DNA from: an uncultured Roseburia sp.
GTDB lineage: Bacteria > Bacillota > Clostridia > Lachnospirales > Lachnospiraceae
Direction of reading: 5' to 3'
DNA length: 64,000 nucleotides
Assembly (NCBI GenBank): GCA_934317215.1
Contig: CAKREH010000004.1
Span: 62,001 to 126,000 of the forward strand
Below are positions 18,710 through 26,725 of this stretch, piece by piece. The notes under the pieces were generated by a model. The model made no database searches. It saw only the letters and a list, made by a program, of their open reading frames with translations, and had not been told where the DNA came from. The first letter of the stretch is position 1. Every line of letters begins with the position of its first letter. The position numbers and the translations under genes are program-made.

Positions 18710-19573
18710 ATGGAAGTCAGGACAGCTGTTTCACCCAAAGATGTGAAACATTATACGACAGAGAGATTGAGAGAAGAGTTTTTGATACAGGAATTGTTTT
18801 GCCTGGATCAGATTAAGATGGTATACAGTCATATAGATCGCATTATTGTAGGTGCTGCAGTTCCGGTAAAGAAAAAACTTGCACTTTCGACAGGTGAGGA
18901 GCTAAGAGCATCCTATTTTCTGGAAAGAAGGGAATTGGGGCTGATTAATATTGGTGGTGATGGATTAGTAACTGTAGATAATCAGGTCTATGAAATAAAT
19001 GCAAGAGAAGGAATGTATATCGGAAAAGGTGCAAAAGATATTTCGTTTGAAAGTAAGGATGAAATGAATCCTGCAAAATTTTATTTAAACAGTGCTCCGG
19101 CACATACAAGCTATCCTACTGTGCATATTAAACCGGAAGGAGAAGCAGAAAATGGAGTAGTTATCATTAAGGGCGAAAATAAAGTTGAATTGGGATCCTT
19201 GGAAGATGCAAATCACAGAATCATCAATAAATATATTGTAACCGGACAGGTTGAAAGTTGTCAGCTGGCAATGGGACTTACAAGATTGATGCCAGGAAGT
19301 GTCTGGAATACGATGCCGGCACACACGCATGACAGGCGCATGGAAGTGTATTTTTATTTTGATATGGGGGAAGAAGATTTCGTAATGCATTACATGGGAG
19401 AACCACAGGAGACAAGACATATCGTGATGCATAATGAAGAAGCTGTTATTTCTCCGAGCTGGTCGATACATTCAGGATGTGGATCAAAGGCATATACTTT
19501 TATTTGGGGAATGTGTGGGGAAAACCAGAATTACAGTGATATGGATAACATTGAAAATAAAGATTTAAAATAA
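18710..19573 (+). CDS. kduI: 5-dehydro-4-deoxy-D-glucuronate isomerase
   Basis: Isomerises 5-keto-4-deoxyuronate (formed when the GH88 product opens) to 2,5-diketo-3-deoxygluconate. At 287 residues it is close to the family length of about 278. The zinc ligands are visible in PAHTHDRRMEVYFYF (two His and Glu) and the later His in SWSIHSGCG. GGAGG-type ribosome site lies 8-12 bases before the ATG. It is followed 13 bases later by kduD. Its presence supports a uronate-ending substrate for the whole locus. Confidence 0.95.
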   Translation: MEVRTAVSPKDVKHYTTERLREEFLIQELFCLDQIKMVYSHIDRIIVGAAVPVKKKLALSTGEELRASYFLERRELGLINIGGDGLVTVDNQVYEINAREGMYIGKGAKDISFESKDEMNPAKFYLNSAPAHTSYPTVHIKPEGEAENGVVIIKGENKVELGSLEDANHRIINKYIVTGQVESCQLAMGLTRLMPGSVWNTMPAHTHDRRMEVYFYFDMGEEDFVMHYMGEPQETRHIVMHNEEAVISPSWSIHSGCGSKAYTFIWGMCGENQNYSDMDNIENKDLK

Positions 19574-19586
19574 CAGGGAGGAAAAA

Positions 19587-20378
19587 ATGGTTAATTTTTC
19601 ATTGGAAGGAAAGACTGCACTTGTAACAGGTGCATCTTATGGAATTGGATTTGCAATTGCATCAGCATATGCAGAAGCGGGAGCAACGATTGTTTTTAAT
19701 GATATCAAACAGGAATTAGTTGATAAAGGCCTGGAAGCATATGCACAAAAAGGAATCAAGGCACATGGATATGTCTGTGATGTCACAGATGAATTACAGG
19801 TTCAGGAAATGGTTTCTAAAATTGAACAGGAAGTGGGTGTGATTGATATTCTGGTTAATAATGCCGGGATTATCAAACGTATTCCGATGTGTGAGATGTC
19901 TGCAACAGAATTCAGGAAGGTGATCGATGTAGACTTAAATGCACCGTTTATCGTGTCGAAAGCGGTAATACCATCCATGATAAAAAAAGGCCACGGTAAA
20001 ATTATCAATATCTGTTCCATGATGTCAGAACTTGGACGTGAGACAGTATCTGCATATGCGGCTGCAAAAGGCGGATTAAAAATGCTTACAAAAAATATTG
20101 CCTCTGAATATGGACAGTATAATATCCAGTGCAATGGTATTGGACCAGGTTATATCGCTACACCTCAGACGGCTCCTTTACGTGAAAAACAGCCGGATGG
20201 AAGCAGACATCCGTTTGACCAGTTTATTATTGCCAAAACGCCTGCTGCGAGATGGGGTAATACTGAAGATCTTCAGGGTCCTGCTGTATTTTTAGCATCT
20301 GAAGCATCTGATTTTGTGAATGGTCATGTTCTGTATGTGGATGGCGGTATTCTTGCTTATATTGGAAAACAGCCGTGA
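19587..20378 (+). CDS. kduD: 2-dehydro-3-deoxy-D-gluconate 5-dehydrogenase (SDR)
   Basis: A short-chain dehydrogenase of 263 residues that reduces 2,5-diketo-3-deoxygluconate to 2-keto-3-deoxygluconate. Family motifs are the cofactor loop TGASYGIG, the structural NNAG, the catalytic serine in ICSMMSE, and YAAAK. AGGGAGG precedes the ATG. It is paired with kduI; the next enzymes, KdgK and KdgA, are not in this window and must be encoded elsewhere. A terminator follows 46 bases after the stop. Confidence 0.92.
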   Translation: MVNFSLEGKTALVTGASYGIGFAIASAYAEAGATIVFNDIKQELVDKGLEAYAQKGIKAHGYVCDVTDELQVQEMVSKIEQEVGVIDILVNNAGIIKRIPMCEMSATEFRKVIDVDLNAPFIVSKAVIPSMIKKGHGKIINICSMMSELGRETVSAYAAAKGGLKMLTKNIASEYGQYNIQCNGIGPGYIATPQTAPLREKQPDGSRHPFDQFIIAKTPAARWGNTEDLQGPAVFLASEASDFVNGHVLYVDGGILAYIGKQP

Positions 20379-20424
20379 AAGATATTATATGGAATTGTAG
20401 AAAAATAAGAAATAAATAGAGTGA

Positions 20425-20462
20425 CAGAACCCGTTAATGATTATATTACGGGTTCTGTTTTT
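20425..20462 (+). terminator. Terminator after kduD
   Basis: CAGAACCCGT (20425-20434) and ACGGGTTCTG (20448-20457) form a perfect 10-base-pair stem with a 13-base AT loop, followed by five T residues. It ends the uronate locus. Confidence 0.9.
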
Positions 20463-20475
20463 ATCTAACGTAAAT

Positions 20476-20778
20476 TTACCATGTCATTTTATCCGGGCTT
20501 TCCCCATTCCGTTCCCATGTAGGACGGTAATCTTTATCTCCTGTTTTATACCCTTTTGTCAGAGTGCAGAAAGAACCATTGTCTGCCGGGCATCCCTCGC
20601 AGCCGCGGATCTCAAGATTGGTTCCCTGATATGCACCGTGGTCTGGTTTGTGCCAGGTTCCCTGTATGTAAATACTTTTACATACATCTGCATCGTCATT
20701 GCCATCGCCGCTTGCGAGATAGACGCCTTCGCATAAATCTTCCTGACAAAATACCTGTGGTCGTTCGTAGTTTCTCAT
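20476..20778 (-). CDS. Cysteine-rich 100-residue protein of unknown function
   Basis: A small gene with an excellent minus-strand ribosome site (GGAGGG, about 10 bases before the ATG). The product has six cysteines: two near the N-terminus (VFCQEDLCEG), one in DVCKS, and three close together (GCEGCPADNGSFCTL). It is rich in Gly, Asp and aromatic residues and has no signal peptide or membrane helix. The N-terminal YERPxV...EGVYLASG pattern resembles the start of other short Lachnospiraceae proteins, some of which are thought to be modified peptides, but I see no modifying enzyme next to it. The spaced cysteines could bind metal. I do not recognise the family. Confidence 0.6.
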   Translation of the reverse strand: MRNYERPQVFCQEDLCEGVYLASGDGNDDADVCKSIYIQGTWHKPDHGAYQGTNLEIRGCEGCPADNGSFCTLTKGYKTGDKDYRPTWERNGESPDKMTW

Positions 20779-20937
20779 AAAAATACACCCTCCATTCTTG
20801 AATCTATATGTCCGCTTTCAGCATACTATTGTAAAGGTTCCGGGTACATGGATAAATGTGTCATTTTTTATTCAGGTGTGTTTTTTATATGATTTTCTGC
20901 GTTTTTATAGACAAAAATGAATTTGCCGCCAGTAATG

Positions 20938-20946
20938 TGTTATAAT
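20938..20946 (+). promoter_or_regulatory. Extended -10 promoter of the Fic gene
   Basis: TGTTATAAT at 20938-20946 is a consensus extended -10. The -35 position (20918-20923, TGAATT) is weak. It lies 35 bases before the GTG start. Confidence 0.6.
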
Positions 20947-20980
20947 TGAATAATCCAGAAAGTGAACGGAGGAAAACAGA

Positions 20981-21556
20981 GTGTCAGCCAATCAGGAAAA
21001 ACAGCAGTCCAAAACATTGTTAGATATTCTGAGAGAAGAAAAAGCAGATAAGTATCAAGGCGGTATCTATCATAAAACACAGATTGATTTAACCTATCAT
21101 CCAAATCATATGAAAGGAAGCCGTCTGACTTTAAAAAATGGAACCAGTGATTCCAGAAAAGACTGGTTTGCTGTTGGAGATTATAAAAAGATGCCAAATG
21201 GGGTCGGGGGTATGGAGATTACATTACCGGAGCAGGTATCCGGTAAAATAAAAAAACTGCTGGCAGAATATAATGCGAAAGAAGAAAAGTCTTTGGAAGA
21301 TATTTTGGATTTTCATGTGAAGTTTGAAAGAATTCATCCGTTTCAGGATGGCAACGGACGTGTTGGCAGGCTGATCATGTTTCAAGAGTGTATGAAATAT
21401 AATATTGTTCCATTTATTATCGAAGATGATTTAAAAATGTTCTACTATCGGGGACTGAAAGAATGGGACAATGAAAAAGGATATTTGACAGATACCTGTC
21501 TTACGGCACAGGACAGATATAAAGCGTATCTTGATTATTTCCGAATTGATTATTGA
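20981..21556 (+). CDS. Fic-domain protein with internal deletion
   Basis: A 191-residue Fic protein. The AMP-transfer motif is intact, HPFQDGNGRVGR beginning at H119, so the catalytic core may still work. Start is GTG 20981, with GGAGG 8 bases upstream. Fic proteins of this group normally carry an inhibitory helix, [S/T]xxxE[G/N], just before GSRLT. Here the matching site reads PNHMKG, losing both the Ser/Thr and the glutamate. The segment between GSRLT and LKNGTSDSRKDWF, about 60 residues in relatives as I recall them, is missing in frame. Either it is a decaying gene or an unrestrained AMPylator. No partner antitoxin gene is adjacent. Confidence 0.85.
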   Translation: MSANQEKQQSKTLLDILREEKADKYQGGIYHKTQIDLTYHPNHMKGSRLTLKNGTSDSRKDWFAVGDYKKMPNGVGGMEITLPEQVSGKIKKLLAEYNAKEEKSLEDILDFHVKFERIHPFQDGNGRVGRLIMFQECMKYNIVPFIIEDDLKMFYYRGLKEWDNEKGYLTDTCLTAQDRYKAYLDYFRIDY

Positions 21557-21613
21557 TCATTTTAAGAAAACTCACAGAAAATAAAAATCCTTTCAAACTG
21601 ATCAAAAGATAGA

Positions 21614-21619
21614 TATAAT
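21614..21619 (+). promoter_or_regulatory. Leftover -10 box before the broken AAA-nuclease gene
   Basis: TATAAT at 21614-21619 with a weak TTTCAA-like -35 seventeen bases upstream. The rest of 21557-21692 shows no coding sign; a small GTGTAA/TTACAC hairpin lies near 21651-21665. Confidence 0.35.
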
Positions 21620-21692
21620 ATGTTCAGGCAGTAGAGAACGTCAAAAACGTGTAAACATAATTACACGATAAACAGGAAAGTATAGGTAAAAT

Positions 21693-22394
21693 ATGAGCAG
21701 AATCATCAGTATTGGGAAGCAGGATTTTGTATCTTTAAGAAAGAACCATTATTTTTATTGTCAGCTTTGCGGATGTAAAACAGAACAATTATAAGGATGC
21801 TGTTCAAAAGATAAAAAATATTATTGTGGATGTTTATAGACAACACCGCTATCTAAATGAACAGGAATGTTTTACAGAGAATGAGGAGCGGCAGATCCTT
21901 TCCATAACGGAAAGAATGGATGATGTGACAGCGCAGGATGCGCTTAAAAATCTTTGTAGTTATCTGAATCTCTTATATGGAAAAAAAGTTTTGATTTTTT
22001 TAGATGAATACGATACACCCATGCATAGTCTGCTGACGAGATCAGCAGACCTTAGAAGTTCGCAAAAAGCATGCGAACTTCCCGAATGTAATGAAGGGGA
22101 TGAATTTACCGGATTTATGAGAAGTCTTTTTAATGGGACATTTAAGACGAATCCATATCTGGAAAGGGCTGTCATGACAGGGATTACCCGCGTTTCAAAA
22201 GAGTCTGTTTTTTCGGATCTGAATAATCTTACGGTAATTACAACAACGTCAGACCGGTATGCGGATTGTTTTGGATTTACAGAAGAAGTGTTTGATGTTT
22301 TAGATGAGTTTGAAATGTCTGAAAAGAAAGAAATTGTAAAAGAATGGTATGATGGATTTGCATTTGAAGGAAAAATGTGTTGATCGGATCGTGA
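21693..22394 (+). pseudogene. Broken AAA-ATPase/PD-(D/E)XK nuclease-family protein
   Basis: Bases 21693-21755 read MSRIISIGKQDFVSLRKNHY, the usual start of this family, then the frame breaks and stops at 21792-21794. Another frame resumes at about 21760 with SFADVKQNNYKDAVQKIKN and continues with the Walker B segment FLDEYDTP and ITRVSKESVFSDLNNL to KEWYDGFAFEGKMC. The segment holding Walker A is gone. At the 3' end, KEWYDGF of the mid-protein is joined directly to the AFEGK that normally ends the protein; one missing base turns a likely LIGS ending into an early stop. A full-length relative lies at 47653-49623, which shows what is missing. Confidence 0.88.
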
Positions 22395-22443
22395 GAAGAT
22401 ATTAAAGAAAATGGAATATTCTCTTTCCACCCGGTATAAAACA

Positions 22444-22452
22444 TGATACGAT
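22444..22452 (+). promoter_or_regulatory. Probable promoter of the lipoprotein-MBOAT-DHHW cassette
   Basis: An extended -10-like TGATACGAT at 22444-22452 lies 40 bases before the ATG; a TTTCCA box is 17 bases upstream of the hexamer. Moderate match only. Confidence 0.4.
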
Positions 22453-22491
22453 GAGAAAAATAAAACCAAACAAAACAAAATGGAGATGAAC

Positions 22492-23067
22492 ATGAAAAAA
22501 TATATTACATTAGTCCTTTCAATTTTTCTTGCAATGTCACTTACTGCCTGTGGAAATAAAACAGACAGTCCAGATTCAGCCGGAAAGACAGAGATCAAAG
22601 ATGCCAAAGAGCTTCTTACCACAGTCTGGAACAGCTACGAAGAAGACGGGAAATTCGCCATCGCAGGCGGAGATATGACGGAAGAAAATATGACAGAGGA
22701 TGCGCCGGGAACATTTGGAATCACGGATGCGGATGAATTAGACCGTATGCTTGGTTTTCCGGCATCAGATGCAGACAAGATCGACGGCGCAGCGTCCATC
22801 ATGCACATGATGAATGCCAACACATTTACCTGCGGTGCCTATCATTTGAAAAATGCAGATGACGTAAAGAGCGTAGCTGCAGACCTCAAGGAAAATGTGA
22901 TGGGCAGGCAGTGGATGTGTGGATTCCCGGACAAGCTGGTAGTAATTTCGGTGGATGATTACCTGGTATCTGTTTTTGGAGATGAAGAACTGGTAAACAC
23001 GTTTAAAGACAAACTCACACAGACTTACGAAAATGCAAAAGTCATCAGTGAGGACGGGATCGTATAA
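22492..23067 (+). CDS. Lipoprotein, DUF4358-like
   Basis: A 191-residue lipoprotein: signal peptide MKKYITLVLSIFLAMSLTAC with the lipobox cysteine near residue 20. The rest is an alpha/beta domain with a central stretch (about 95-160) resembling the DUF4358 proteins found beside MBOAT genes in Firmicutes. Start is ATG 22492 with GGAG 6 bases upstream; an in-frame ATG at 22480 lies upstream of that site. Its TAA stop abuts the ATG of the MBOAT gene, so the two are coupled. Likely an extracellular accessory of the acyltransfer system; direct function unknown. Confidence 0.75.
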   Translation: MKKYITLVLSIFLAMSLTACGNKTDSPDSAGKTEIKDAKELLTTVWNSYEEDGKFAIAGGDMTEENMTEDAPGTFGITDADELDRMLGFPASDADKIDGAASIMHMMNANTFTCGAYHLKNADDVKSVAADLKENVMGRQWMCGFPDKLVVISVDDYLVSVFGDEELVNTFKDKLTQTYENAKVISEDGIV

Positions 23068-24468
23068 ATGTTATTTTCGAGTATCACGTTTCTGATTTAT
23101 TTTCTTCCGTGTATGGTGCTGGTTTATTTTCTAGTTCCGGGGCGGATGAAAAATACAATGCTTCTTTTGGGGAGTCTGATCTTTTATGGATGGGGAGAAC
23201 CGAAATACCTGCCGGTGATGGCAGCAGTCATCCTGGCTGGTTATCTGTCTGCCCGCCTGATCGGTATATGTCAGAATAAACGGCAGTCAGAAATTCTTTT
23301 GGCTGCCGCTGTTTTATTGGAAATTCTGCCGCTCGTCTATTGCAAATATGCCGATTTTTTTATCCGGAACTTCAATGTGCTGACAGGGCAGAAAATACCG
23401 CTGCTTCGTATCGCAATGCCGCTTGGCATCAGTTTTTATACATTTCAGGTCATCAGCTATACGGTGGATGTATACCGGGGAGATGTCCCTGCGCAGAAAA
23501 ATCTGCTCACGTTTGCTGCCTATGTTGCAATGTTTCCACAGCTCGTTGCAGGGCCGATCGTGCGCTATTCGGATATCAGAAGTCAGCTTGAAAACCGCAC
23601 GCATAGCGTGGAGAAATGTGCATACGGCATTCGAAGATTTGTGACCGGACTGTCAAAAAAGATACTGATCGCAAATGTGCTTGGGGAGCTGATCGGACAA
23701 TTTCAGGCTTCGGAAGAAAAATCGGTTTTATTTTTCTGGATCTATGCGATAGCGTTTATGCTTCAGATCTACTTTGATTTTTCCGGGTACAGCGATATGG
23801 CGGTTGGGCTGGGAGCCGTTTTGGGATTTGATTTTCCGGAAAACTTCCGCTATCCTTATTGTTCCGCGAGCATTACCGAATTCTGGCGCAGATGGCATAT
23901 TTCACTTGGTGCATGGTTCCGGGATTATCTTTATATCCCGCTTGGCGGCAGCCATGTAAAACCTGTGCGGTGGATCTTTAATATTTTTCTTGTGTGGATG
24001 GCAACCGGATTCTGGCATGGGGCGGCATGGAATTTTATTCTGTGGGGACTGATGTATGCGGTGCTTTTATTGATTGAAAAAACATGGCTTTCATCTTATT
24101 TAAAGAAACATAAGATCATCGGACACCTGTATGTGCTGTTTTTTGTGCTGATCGGGTTTGTACTTTTTGATGCATCCTCCGTGGCGGATTTTTGGGATAG
24201 CATCGTATCTATGTTTGGCGGGGGACAGATAAAACCGGTTACGACAGAGAGCCTGTATTATCTGAAAAGTTATGCAGTGGTCATCCTGACCGCGGTGATC
24301 GGGGCGACACCGTTTCCTGTGAGATTATATGGAAGATTGCAGAAAAAGAAATGTTTAAAGCAGACACTTGACATTACAGAAATCATTTTGCTTGTAATGT
24401 TGCTGCTTCTTTGTGTGGCATTTCTGGTAGATGGTTCATTCAACCCGTTTTTATATTTCAGATTTTGA
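23068..24468 (+). CDS. MBOAT-family O-acyltransferase (AlgI/DltB-like)
   Basis: A 466-residue polytopic membrane protein with about ten or more helices. MBOAT hallmarks are ITEFWRRWHISLGAWFRDYL with YIPLGGS in the middle and the catalytic histidine H317 in GFWHGAAWNFILWG. The family moves acyl groups, typically acetyl, across the membrane for surface polymer decoration, as AlgI does with alginate. It begins at the base after the lipoprotein stop and overlaps the ribosome site of the DHHW gene, forming a three-gene cassette. The decorated polymer is unknown. Confidence 0.93.
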   Translation: MLFSSITFLIYFLPCMVLVYFLVPGRMKNTMLLLGSLIFYGWGEPKYLPVMAAVILAGYLSARLIGICQNKRQSEILLAAAVLLEILPLVYCKYADFFIRNFNVLTGQKIPLLRIAMPLGISFYTFQVISYTVDVYRGDVPAQKNLLTFAAYVAMFPQLVAGPIVRYSDIRSQLENRTHSVEKCAYGIRRFVTGLSKKILIANVLGELIGQFQASEEKSVLFFWIYAIAFMLQIYFDFSGYSDMAVGLGAVLGFDFPENFRYPYCSASITEFWRRWHISLGAWFRDYLYIPLGGSHVKPVRWIFNIFLVWMATGFWHGAAWNFILWGLMYAVLLLIEKTWLSSYLKKHKIIGHLYVLFFVLIGFVLFDASSVADFWDSIVSMFGGGQIKPVTTESLYYLKSYAVVILTAVIGATPFPVRLYGRLQKKKCLKQTLDITEIILLVMLLLLCVAFLVDGSFNPFLYFRF

Positions 24469-24476
24469 GGACGATT

Positions 24477-25577
24477 ATGGAAATAAAGCGAAAAGACAGA
24501 ATCACCGTTATCATGATGGCATTGATCCTGTTTGGATTTTTAACAGGAAATATTGTGAAAAGTGATGAGAAGATTTCTATCTCAGAACGCAGAAAACTTG
24601 CACAGTTTCCGAAAATAAGTGTGGAAAACATCAAAGATGGTACCTTTATGAGTGGATTTGAGCCATACGCAAAAGACCAGTTTCCGCTGCGGAAGCAGTT
24701 TCGTGCGTTAAAGACGGCATTTTCTCTGTATGTACTTGGGCAGAGCGACCAGCATGGACTTTATAGCAAAGATGGTTACATTGCAAAAATGGAATATCCG
24801 CTTCATGCGGATTCACTGCAGTATGCCACAGCACGTTTTGGGGAAGTCTATGAACGTTATCTTTCAGGCACAGACACGGATGTCTATCTGACGATCGTGC
24901 CGGATAAAAGTTATTTTCTGGCAGATGAAAATGATTATCCGTCCATGGATTATGATGTACTGGCAGAGCAGGTGAGAGATGGGATGGAATATGCACAATA
25001 TATTGACATATTTGGAGATCTGCAGATTTCGGACTATTATCACACAGATGCGCACTGGAGGCAGGAACAGATCACGGATGTGGTACGGCATCTTGCAGGG
25101 GCTATGGGGGTAGAGTTAACACAACAATATGAGACAAAAGAATTAGAAAAGCCATTTTATGGTGTCTATTATGGACAGCTCGCACTTCCTGTAAAGCCGG
25201 ACACGTTATATTATCTGGATAATGATATGCTGGATCACTGTACGGTGTATGATTATGAGGATCATGTGGAAAATAAGATCTATGACCTGACAAAATCAGA
25301 AGGAAATGATTTGTATGAGATATTTCCTGGGGGATCAAAGTCCTTGCTCTCGATTGAAAATCCAAATGCAAAAACAGACCGGGAACTGGTTATGTTCCGG
25401 GATTCCTTTGGAAGCAGCATCGCCCCGCTCCTGGCAGAAGATTATGCGAAGATCACACTGGTGGATATCCGGTATCTGCCCGTGGAGCGGATTGGAAACT
25501 ATATTAATTTTAAAGATCAGGATGTGCTGTTTTTATATAGTACGTCGGTGTTAAATCACAGTGAGACGTTAAAATGA
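24477..25577 (+). CDS. DHHW-family (AlgX/AlgJ-like) acyltransfer partner
   Basis: A 366-residue protein with one N-terminal membrane anchor (about residues 9-25, IMMALILFGFLTGNIV) and an extracellular domain. YYHTDAHW, carrying the family D/H/H/W signature, lies near residue 185, and MFRDSFGSS near residue 305 provides the likely serine of an SGNH-like fold. Start is ATG 24477 with GAGG 6 bases upstream, overlapping the MBOAT stop. The family works with MBOAT proteins to place acetyl groups on surface glycans. It ends 88 bases from the convergent PHP gene. Confidence 0.9.
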   Translation: MEIKRKDRITVIMMALILFGFLTGNIVKSDEKISISERRKLAQFPKISVENIKDGTFMSGFEPYAKDQFPLRKQFRALKTAFSLYVLGQSDQHGLYSKDGYIAKMEYPLHADSLQYATARFGEVYERYLSGTDTDVYLTIVPDKSYFLADENDYPSMDYDVLAEQVRDGMEYAQYIDIFGDLQISDYYHTDAHWRQEQITDVVRHLAGAMGVELTQQYETKELEKPFYGVYYGQLALPVKPDTLYYLDNDMLDHCTVYDYEDHVENKIYDLTKSEGNDLYEIFPGGSKSLLSIENPNAKTDRELVMFRDSFGSSIAPLLAEDYAKITLVDIRYLPVERIGNYINFKDQDVLFLYSTSVLNHSETLK

Positions 25578-25655
25578 CAGGAGGCTGGGGCGCGGTCTTG
25601 TGCAATTTACCGATCAATAAACTTGAATGCACTATTTGCCCCGGCATTCCTGTCA
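25575..25655. repeat. Inverted repeat with long loop between convergent genes
   Basis: TGACAGGA plus GCTGGGGC (25575-25591) pairs with GCCCCGGC plus TTCCTGTCA (25638-25655) with a small bulge, around a 46-base loop. There is no T-run. The loop contains CTTGTGCAATTT (about 25599-25610) and the bases around it match one inner arm of the element at 38328-38640 at about 22 of 30 positions, so both may belong to one repeat family. Confidence 0.6.
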
Positions 25656-25665
25656 GCGGATTCAA

Positions 25666-26469
25666 TCAGGGAATCGGGATAAATTCCGGTTTCCGGTTCC
25701 GAAATACCGTGTAATGCGTAAAGCCGGCTTCTTTTAATATAGAAGGGACTTTTTCAAAATCAAAAGCGACGTGCTCCGGCTGATGTGCGTCGGCACCGAT
25801 CGTGATGATCTCCCCGCCAAGTTCATGATAGCGCTTAATGATGTCCTCGGTCGGGTTCGGGTGGCCGAGTCCGTATTTGAAACCGCCGGTGTTGATCTCA
25901 ATCCCTTTGCCCTTGATAATAAGAGCCTTTAAGATCTCATCGATGATGCCGGCATATTTCTGATAGGAATAACTGGCATTTTTATTTGGACCGTATCTCA
26001 CCACATAATCGATGTGTCCGTAGACGTCAAAACCGTCAAATGCGGCAATGTTTTCCAGGATCGACTCAAAATATTCCCGGTAGCCTTCCTCCTCCGTGTG
26101 GTTTTCCCAATAAGCCGGGTAATACGGATCCACACCGTGCATGACGTGGGAGGAGCCGATCACAAAATCAAACGGGTATTGTGACAGGATGTCGGCATGT
26201 ATGCCGGCAAGATGCGGCTGTAACCCAAGTTCAATGCCGAGTCGAACCGGAAGAACTTCCTTATATTTCTCCTGCATTGCATCCACGGAAGAGACATAAT
26301 TCGGCAGATCCAGCAAAAATGTCTCCGGTTCGTCCGGATAGTCAATGTCAAGATGGTCTGTAAAACAGATCCCTTTTAAATTTTTTTGTCTAGCAGCAGC
26401 GATCATGTCTTCCTGCGGTGTGTGGCTGTCGCCGGAAAACTGGCTGTGCATATGCGTGTCCCATAACAT
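25666..26469 (-). CDS. PHP-domain phosphatase, histidinol-phosphatase-like
   Basis: A 267-residue PHP-fold metal-dependent phosphoesterase. Metal-binding motifs are DTHMHSQFSGD at the N-terminus, FTDHLD near residue 40, an E in RLGIELG, GSSHVMHG, YGHIDYV and IGADAHQPEHVA. The family HisK/HisJ dephosphorylates histidinol phosphate, but no other his genes are near. Start: GAGG 6 bases before ATG 26469 is the better context; an in-frame ATG at 26481 lies only 1 base after GGAGG. It is transcribed towards the DHHW gene, away from gap. Confidence 0.82.
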   Translation of the reverse strand: MLWDTHMHSQFSGDSHTPQEDMIAAARQKNLKGICFTDHLDIDYPDEPETFLLDLPNYVSSVDAMQEKYKEVLPVRLGIELGLQPHLAGIHADILSQYPFDFVIGSSHVMHGVDPYYPAYWENHTEEEGYREYFESILENIAAFDGFDVYGHIDYVVRYGPNKNASYSYQKYAGIIDEILKALIIKGKGIEINTGGFKYGLGHPNPTEDIIKRYHELGGEIITIGADAHQPEHVAFDFEKVPSILKEAGFTHYTVFRNRKPEFIPIP

Positions 26470-26627
26470 ATTGATCCTCATACCTCCAAGTTATATACAG
26501 TATAGCCTATCTTATAAAAGAAAAGAAGACACCTTTGTATATTTTGTATAAAATTCATGAAAAAACGACCGGAAAACTGCATATAGTGAAAAATTTAACA
26601 AACACAGAATAAAGTCGAGAAAAAGGC

Positions 26628-26691
26628 TTGAACTTTCAAAAGAAATTGGTTAAAATAAAGGAAGCTTGGGACGGGCATAAGTCCCATCAAG
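26628..26691 (+). promoter_or_regulatory. gap promoter and structured leader
   Basis: TTGAAC (26628-26633), a 17-base spacer and TAAAAT (26651-26656) form a near-consensus sigma-A promoter. The transcript would start inside or just before a hairpin, CTTGGGAC (26665-26672) with GTCCC and CAAG (26681-26691), which may protect the 5' end of this highly expressed message. The ribosome site AGGAGGA lies about 9 bases before the ATG. Confidence 0.8.
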
Positions 26692-26725
26692 TTATCACAT
26701 TTACAAATTCTAGGAGGAATTAAAA

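Noticed and set aside
20437..20780. Two plus-strand open frames over the Cys-rich gene
   Set aside because: The minus strand has a strong ribosome site and a better composition; the plus frames have none.
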